Assembly: GCF_040958095.1 (NCBI RefSeq)
Contig: NC_091172.1
Span: 25,310,562 to 25,374,561, forward strand
DNA length: 64,000 bases
From: Procambarus clarkii
Taxonomy: Eukaryota; Arthropoda; Malacostraca; Decapoda; Cambaridae
Direction of reading: 5' to 3'
In this document: positions 57,957 to 64,000 of the stretch, piece after piece
Layout of the letters: the number at the start of each line of letters is the position of its first letter
Position numbering within the stretch: position 1 is the stretch's first letter
Program-made: the position numbers and the translations under genes
The notes under the pieces: generated by a model
What the model saw: the letters and a program-made list of their open reading frames with translations, nothing else
Told to the model about the DNA's origin: nothing
Databases searched by the model: none

Positions 57957-58130
57957 AACTATCAGGAGAAAGCGCCAAGTCAGTCAATATGACTATATAG
58001 CACTTGGAAGGGGTCAGGATAAGGGTATGGGATAGGACGGGGAAAAGGAATGGTGCCTAACCAGTTGGACGGCCGGGGGATTGAACGCCGACCTGCATGA
58101 AACGAAAACGGTACACCGTCGCTCTACTGT
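57957..58130 (-). mobile_element. tRNA-derived SINE, family B
   Basis: AACTATCAGGAGAAAGCGCC, ATGACTATATAGCACTTGGA, GGGGGATTGAACGCCGACC and CGTCGCTCTACTGT. A G/C homopolymer-rich tract follows (58143-58168). Confidence 0.8.
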
Positions 58131-59039
58131 TTGCTCTAGGTGCGGGGGGGGCGGGGGGGGGGGGGGGGTGAAATATATATTTTTGAGCCCCAACCGTAAG
58201 TCAAACGGCATATTCTCTTGGGTCTTGTGACTCGACTCATCACTTGAGTGTCCTGTGGCAGTGAAAACGTTAGGCTTCGTGTGCTGTACCTAACTAATAG
58301 TTCTTGTACAACAGTGGCTACGGGGACGTGAGCTGTAGTACACCTGGCCCAGCAAGGCTGACCATATATGCTGGCTTGTTGTACCGTCTGCGTTGTAATG
58401 CGACTTTCCTGACATTCGAAAACTGTTGAATCTGACCTTGAAGTTCTATTCGTATATTCCAGATACGAGTATTTCCTTACATTCCTTCGGTTCGTTCGCC
58501 TGTGCTTGACGGCTGGTAAGGCCTCCGTTTTGTAATAATAGAATGGAAGGATGAACCAGTTATGTGTTCCAGGCTTGGGAAAAAAATCCACATCGGTATC
58601 CCTTAGGTGGATATAATGGTCCCGACCGCCTCCACCTACCTGTCTCTCGTCTCCACATTATCCAATCCTGCTGCTCCTTCTCCTCTTCCCTCTTCTCCTC
58701 ATCCTCTTCCTTGTCGTCGCCCTCCTCCTCCTCCTCCTCTGTCGTCCTGACAACCACTGGGCCACTAGCCAGCGAAACCATTAAGTAATTTTTTAGTGGA
58801 GGGGAGGAGTTGAACAAGGGGGTGCATGGGGGGCAGCCTCACCTTGAAATGGCCTGGTGGCGAGGCCATATATGCCGGCGAGGCTCCCCCAGCCTCCCTG
58901 CCCTGCCTCGCCTTCCATACCGCGCCTCTCCTCTCACACAAGGCCACACAACACACACTGGATTTCCACGGCATCTCTGCAAGGTTATCACAGTAACTCT
59001 ACAAGGTCTACAGGCCACCTCTACAAGCAACTACACAAG
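58131..59039. other. Unassigned noncoding DNA
   Basis: A CCT/TCC-rich tract lies at about 58670-58745. Small frames are low complexity. The right end may belong to the LINE that follows. Confidence 0.4.
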
Positions 59040-59250
59040 CCTGTGTAGGCTTTTTAGTGTCAGAGTGGTTGACAAATGGAATGCATTAGGAAGTGATGTG
59101 GTGGAGGCTGACTCCATACGCAGTTTCAAGTGTAGATATGATAGAGCCCAATAGGCTCAGGAATCTGTACACCTGTTGATTGACGGTTGAGAGACGGGAC
59201 CAAAGAGCCAGAGCTCAACCCCCGCAAACACAACTAGGTGAGTTTGCAAG
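59040..59250 (+). pseudogene. LINE RT extreme C-terminus plus 3-prime UTR
   Basis: Encodes LFSVRVVDKWNALGSDVVEA then SIRSFKCRYDRAQ and a stop, the usual C-terminal block of a CR1/L2-like LINE. The UTR contains CAATAGGCTCAGGAATCTGT and CTCAACCCCCGCAAACACAA, shared (as reverse complement) with 40045-40130 and 63355-63440. Confidence 0.75.
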
Positions 59251-59689
59251 TTTGATAATAAAAATAATGACACCAAAAATTTGGATACCGGAAGGAAAAT
59301 TATGGTGAGAAGGTTCCTAGTAGGCAAGAAACTCTGGGAAACAAATCTGAGAGAAAAGACTGTAGAAGATGTACTACATCACAGAGATGAGACTGGAGGC
59401 TGCAGACAAGTTTATCTCGGCACAAAAGGGAACAAAAATATGAAAAGAAAATGAGGGATCAGTTTTTAAATTAAACAAGTAAGTAAGTAAGGCAATCACG
59501 TACAAAGACACGGAGAAAGTACAGAAATAACGGAACATCAGAAAGCAGGATGATATACCAGAGAGCCAGGACTGAGTACCTCAGTGTGAGGAGAGAAGAG
59601 GATGAACCTGAGGAAAGGAGAGGACAGATACTCAGAGAATGACACGGAGGTGTGTGTGTGTGTGTATAACTCTATAAGAGATTCACGGC

Positions 59690-60245
59690 CTTCGCAATAG
59701 AGCAAGGAAAAATACATCTTGGGAAGAATTTGAAATTACCGAAGATGAGGTTAAGAGGCATCTGTTGGAACTGGACGTGACAAAGGCTGTTTGACCCGGT
59801 AGAATCACTCCATGGATAAAGAGAGTGCAGAAGCATTATGTTGCCACCTCTATACTGTATAATAAGTCGCTGGAAACAGGAAGCCTACCAGAAAATTGGA
59901 AGACAGCTACCATAGTCCCAATATTTACAAACAAAAAATTGACAGGCAAGAGGCACTGAACTAAATGCCGGTGTCCTTAACTTGTATACCGTGCAAAGGT
60001 GATGGAGAAAATCGCGAGAAAAATGCTAGTAGCACATCTGGAGAGAAGGGACTTTGTAACACACCACCAACAAAGGAGTCAGAAATGGTAAATCGTGCAT
60101 AGCAGGCTTAAATGAATTCTATGACCTGGCGAATACAATTAGGCAAGAAAGAGAAGGGCGGACAGACTGTATTTTCATGGACTGGCAGAAAGCCTTTGAC
60201 ACATTACACCATTAGAGGCTGGTGCATAAGTTGAAGAAATAGGTA
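59690..60245 (+). pseudogene. Degenerate LINE reverse transcriptase core
   Basis: Translation gives LLELDVTKA, then YNKSLETGSLPENWKTATIV, VMEKIARKMLVAHLERR and a frame-shifted block near 60120-60220 matching the 'DLAKAFD' region (TGGCAGAAAGCCTTTGACAC). Many stops. The 17-bp array begins where homology ends. Confidence 0.7.
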
Positions 60246-60248
60246 AAG

Positions 60249-60436
60249 TACCAAGAACACACGAGTATCAAGAACACACGAGTATCAAGAACACACGAGT
60301 ATCAAGAACACACGAGTATCAAGAACACACGAGTATCAAGAACACACGAGTATCTAGAACACACGAGTATCAAGAACACACGAGTATCAAGAACACACGA
60401 GTATCAAGAACACACGAGTATCAAGAACACACGAGG
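60249..60436. repeat. 17-bp minisatellite, 11 copies
   Basis: Units of AAGAACACACGAGTATC. One unit has TCTAGAAC. Confidence 0.97.
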
Positions 60437-60582
60437 GCAAACACCAGTAATGTCTTAGGCAATGTTCGAGGGGGGGGGGGGTCTAGGGACGAGGTTCAGC
60501 TGATAATTATCAGAAGTTTCCTTTAATAAATATCGGGTGAGCTTTGTGATTTTATTTGATTAAGTATGTATGGAAAATTAAA

Positions 60583-61830
60583 TTTGTGCCCCGAAGGGCG
60601 AGTTTATTGGGCCGCGTCACTCATCCTGTGAGTGGACACACCGCTACGGAGCGTCACTCATCCTGTGAGTGGACACACCGCCATAGCAGCATGTACAACA
60701 CTCCCCAATAGGAAGAAACCCCGCTGGGTTGTTCATCCTGTCACTTGTACCCAGACACAGCTGGGACTTGCTTAACTGTCTCAAGTGAACAGCTCCTCAA
60801 ACAAGAAAATTACCATTTGCCAACCCCCTAAAGTGACATTATCTAGCGGGTGCAAAGTGGGGGAATCTTATAAGAAAAGCATCTATATTTGACAAAAAGT
60901 GTTTTCCCAACCTCAAACAATATGGAGTGTGTTGTTCTACACACATTTCTAATGTCACTTTGATGGCTCCAGTCTCCTAGGTAGTGACGAAGGCGGTGTC
61001 CATCAACCACATTTGCAGTGCTTTGTTTCCTCTCTTGTGATGCGAGGATGCTTTTGTCTTGTTTGTGGAGGGAGTGCAACAGAGTTCAACACATTTCCTT
61101 CCAAGGAGTGGAATGGACTGTTTAATTTTTCAACGGTGGAAATCTTGTATTAGGACAGCTTCTTCATGTCCTACTTATTTTGGTGTGTTCCTTCTTAAAG
61201 TTTAGTATTAGTAATGACGTTCATAAGGATGTTGAATAGTGTGGGGCTTAAGACTCCTCCTTGAGGGGTCCCCAAGTTCCATATTCATTGTTCTCGAGTC
61301 TGCTCAGTTGAAGCAGACCTTGGCTTCCTCCATGCGAGGTATAAATAAATAAATAAATAAATGTTTATTTAGGTAAGGTACATACATACATACAAGAGAT
61401 TTTACAAAGTTTGTTGGATTAATAGATAGAGCTAGTACATACAATGCCTAAAGCCACTATTACGCAAAGCGTTTCGGGCAGTTTATAATCAATCTATTTT
61501 GTGTGTCTCCCCTTGACACTCATGCATGCAAGGTTATCTAGGAAGGCAATCTCTTGTGCTTTATCGAAGCCTTCTTTCATGTCAACAAACATAGAACACT
61601 CAGCTGTGTTATTAGCTAAATAGTTAACTACACAATTGGCTGTGCTTCGTCCTTTAACAAATCCGTTGACTCCCTTCACCCAGTCTACCTATGTTACGTG
61701 ACAGACGGGTTAAGATGATCCTTGCAAGCATGTTGCATGTGCATGACACGAGGCTGATAGGACTGTAATTACCAGGAGCCCTTTGGTTTCGGTGTGGGGA
61801 ATAATTGTTGCGTGTTTTTATTGTGTGGGC
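60583..61830 (-). mobile_element. 5-prime-truncated, degenerate LINE with RT remnants (same family as 12922)
   Basis: Minus strand. RT fragments are ARIILTRLSRNIGRL and GFVKGRSTANCVVNYL near 61730-61620, then PQGGVLSPTLFNILMNVI near 61270-61200. The Cys-His region at 61079-60843 is diverged (DGHRLRHYLGDW). The 3-prime UTR has about two minisatellite units and ends CAATAAACTCGCCCTTCGGG. A different LINE tail (61340-61480) is inserted inside. Confidence 0.75.
61340..61480 (-). mobile_element. Nested LINE 3-prime tail
   Basis: AAATAAATAAATGTTTATTT, then GGTAAGGTACATACATACAT and GCGTTTCGGGCAG, is the reverse complement of a 3-prime end like those at 1-66 and 760-890. It splits the RT remnant of the host LINE. 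Confidence 0.7.
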
Positions 61831-62286
61831 AACACTCCCCTTACTTCCTGGGCTGTGATTGGTTATTCATATTTGTTGTCGCTAGATTGTGCTCCTGAGA
61901 AGAAAATCAGGAATGGTTTAGAAGATGGGGGGGGTGATAGAAGACCATCTTGAAGAACGCTGTGGTTGAGAGTGAACACCATCCTACAGAACACCACCAT
62001 TGACCAGGAAGATCTATAAGGAGAGTGTTATTGACGTTGTTCTTCCATAACAATTGCACAACCTTCCATATAAAGTCTGCAAGGTTTCCCATGGCTCTTC
62101 CTCAAGGAGGAGGAATAGCTCTTAGCTATTCTATAGTTAGCATAGCTCTTCCTCCTTCCTCAATATACAAACTAAGTAGATCTTGCAGCCGACATTTCCG
62201 TCATCACCATGTCTTTGACAATTCAATTTTCCACCGCAAAACACTATAAGCAACTTCACGTTGACTTCAGATCCCACTGAAACTGA
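61831..62286. other. Unassigned noncoding DNA
   Basis: No gene recognised. TAGCTCTTCCTCCTTCC-type sequence is locally repeated near 62095-62160. Confidence 0.4.
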
Positions 62287-62510
62287 TCCCATGGTAACCA
62301 TACCTGGCGCCATGGTAACCATACCTGGTGCCATGGTAACCATACCTGGCGCCATGGGAACCATACCTGGTGCCATGGTAACCATACCTGGCGCCATGGT
62401 AACCATACCTGGCGCCATGGTAACCATACCTGGCGCCATGGTAACCATACCTGGCGCCATGGGAACCATACCTGGTGCCATGGTAACCATACCTGGCGCC
62501 ATGGGAACGA
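62287..62510. repeat. 21-bp minisatellite, about 10.5 copies
   Basis: Units of CCATGGTAACCATACCTGGC plus G. They alternate GGCGCCATGG and GGTGCCATGG forms, and some units have GGGAACC. The period is a multiple of three, so frames stay open in both directions. Confidence 0.97.
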
Positions 62511-62595
62511 AACATTGCCTTTCTGAAAGGAGGCTACAAGGATCCATGGCAGCTTGAGATGAATCTCCCTAGCAACCAGATGTACTCTTAAGCGA

Positions 62596-62860
62596 TGTTT
62601 CCATCCCCCCCCCAACCTGTCCTCCCCCACCATTCATCTTCCCCCCCTCCCCAACTATTTATCTTCCCCTCCTCCTCCCCCCCTCCAATTAGCCCCCTTT
62701 CCCCCCCCCCTATGTCCAGCCCTCTAGCAAAAACGTGAAGGACAGTGACTCAGCGTCTTTCCTCTGGCGCCAGTGAGGGAGGGGGGGTGAGGGAGGGGGG
62801 GTGAGGGAGGGGGGGTGAGGGAACGGGGGTGAGGGAGGGGAGTGAGGGAGGAAGAGAAGG
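62596..62860. repeat. C-rich tract followed by G-rich 15-bp repeats
   Basis: 62596-62715 is dominated by C runs. 62776-62850 repeats GTGAGGGAGGGGGG about five times. The purine-rich strand therefore switches within 200 bp. Confidence 0.85.
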
Positions 62861-63354
62861 ATGGAGAGAAGAAAACGAGAAAGCGACAGAAAAAAGTGAT
62901 GAAAGAAGGGATGATAAGACTGAAGGAAATTATTGAAGGAAGGGTAGGATTAAGGGAGGCTATTACTGTCCGAAGATTGGATGCCAGGAGAGGTAACGGG
63001 CGTAGTGAAGGGAGAGGCTGAGGTAGGGAGGGAAGGGTTTAAGGTAAGGGAGGGGACGTAGGAGAGGGAAAATAGGTGAAGAAACTGGAGACTTGAACTA
63101 GGGAAGAACAATTGTACGTACCTCTCTAGAGAAACAAACATGATCCCGTGGATTAACTCGTACAGAAGACTCGGTGGGTCTCCGGCAGGAAGGTAAACAA
63201 ACAATATGGCGGCCGTCTGAATGTTGTTTTAATTCACGTGTTCGTCTGACGGCGACGGCGACCAGGTCAGAGAGCAGAATAGATCACTGATGCCGATAAT
63301 CGCGACGGGATATGAATGAATCAGTCTTTGCTAGGCATGTGTATGTGTGTGTGC
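62861..63354. other. Unassigned, purine-rich at left
   Basis: No gene recognised. Confidence 0.4.
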
Positions 63355-63500
63355 TCACCTAGTTCTGCTTGCGGGGGTTGAGCTTCGGTTCTTTGGTCCC
63401 GCCTCTCAATTGTCAATCAACAGGTGTACAGGTTCTTGAGCCTGTTGTGAGAGTGCGCGCGCACGTGTGTGTATGTGTATACAGTACTCCCCTATTTGTA
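63355..63500 (-). mobile_element. LINE 3-prime UTR fragment
   Basis: CACCTAGTTCTGCTTGCGGG, TTGGTCCCGCCTCTCAATTG and CAATCAACAGGTGTACAGGT match the reverse complement of 59165-59245. Confidence 0.65.
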
Positions 63501-64000
63501 CTCACCTATTTGTGCTTGCGGGGGTTGAGCTCTTTCCCGCAGCCTTTCTTCGTAACTCATGCCTCTTAGTTCTGGGACTAGTCTAGTGCAATACCTTTGG
63601 ACTTTTTCCAGCTTCGTCTTGTGCTTGACAAGGTACGGGCTCCATGCTGGGGCCACATACTCCAGGATTGGTCTTACATATGTGGTGTACAAGGTTCTGA
63701 ATGATTCCTTACACAGGTTCCTGAACGCTGTTCTGATGTTAGCCAACCTCGCATATGCCGCAGACGTAATTCTCTTTATGTGGGCTTCAGGAGACAGGTT
63801 TGGTGTGATATCAACTCCTAGATCTTTCTCTCTGTCCGTTTCATTAAGTACTTCATCTCCTATTCTGTATCTTGTGTCTGGCCTCCTGTTCCCACCGCCT
63901 AGTTTCATTACTTTGCATTTACTCAGGTTAAACTTTAGCAGCCATTTGTTAGACCATTCATTCAGTCTGTCTAGGTCGTCCTGTAGCCTCCTACTATCAT
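63492..64000 (-). pseudogene. LINE reverse transcriptase thumb region, open frame, runs off the window
   Basis: Minus strand from the window edge: a frame with NEWSNKWLLKFNLSKCKVMK, then DREKDLGVDI, KRITSAAYARLANIRTAFRN, LYTTYVRPILEYVAPAWSPY and LEKVQRYCTRLVPELRGMSY. These are canonical CR1/L2-like RT blocks after the catalytic motif. The frame stays open, but at YEERLRE it jumps directly into 3-prime UTR sequence, so the last RT block is deleted. This is the least decayed LINE in the window. Confidence 0.85.

Noticed and set aside
62137-62633. 125-136 codon minus-strand frames as genes
   Set aside because: Nearly all of the length is the 21-bp minisatellite, whose period is a multiple of three.

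Overview
The window looks like nuclear DNA of a decapod crustacean, probably crayfish- or lobster-like. The call rests on spliced genes, tRNA-derived SINEs, many 5-prime-truncated non-LTR retrotransposons, short palindromic repeats and very dense micro- and minisatellites. The species assignment is inference. Only two genes can be supported. Almost everything else is repeat DNA.

Gene 1 (+ strand, 9192-15467, three coding exons) encodes a 112-residue LITAF-like protein that matches brain protein I3 (BRI3): a proline-rich N-terminus, a CPAC knuckle, a cysteine-rich hydrophobic segment and a CTHCG knuckle. Both edges of its coding sequence are caught in tandem repeats. The exon 2 donor is duplicated in a 21-bp array, and the stop codon lies in the first unit of a 30-bp array. 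Intron 2 holds an antisense LINE remnant whose 3-prime UTR carries eight copies of a 51-bp unit.

Gene 2 (- strand, 44862-39143, three exons seen) encodes two ecdysteroid kinase-like (EcKL, DUF1679/CHK-type) domains fused head to tail, about 861 residues. The middle exon joins the C-terminal part of domain 1 directly to the N-terminal part of domain 2. Where domain 2 has its TAG stop, domain 1 has CAG, so a lost stop may have created the fusion. Patchy near-identity between the domains suggests gene conversion. An AATAAA lies about 140 nt past the stop.

Layout: 1-900 LINE tail; 2.9-6.7 kb degenerate hAT transposon with a nested SINE and mini-element; 7.5-9.4 kb microsatellites; 9.2-15.6 kb BRI3 gene; 16.8-35.2 kb SINEs, minisatellites and LINE pieces; 35-39 kb AT-rich unassigned DNA; 39-45 kb EcKL gene; 45-50 kb SINEs, mini-elements and a 32-bp array; 50.4-55.0 kb a 4.6-kb 30/31-bp minisatellite; 55-64 kb LINE fragments and more arrays.

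The most unusual mobile DNA is a set of very short elements (about 71-111 bp) and SINEs that occur both as monomers and as head-to-head inverted dimers. Several are bracketed by 9-13 bp target-site duplications, so the palindromic dimers appear to have inserted as units.
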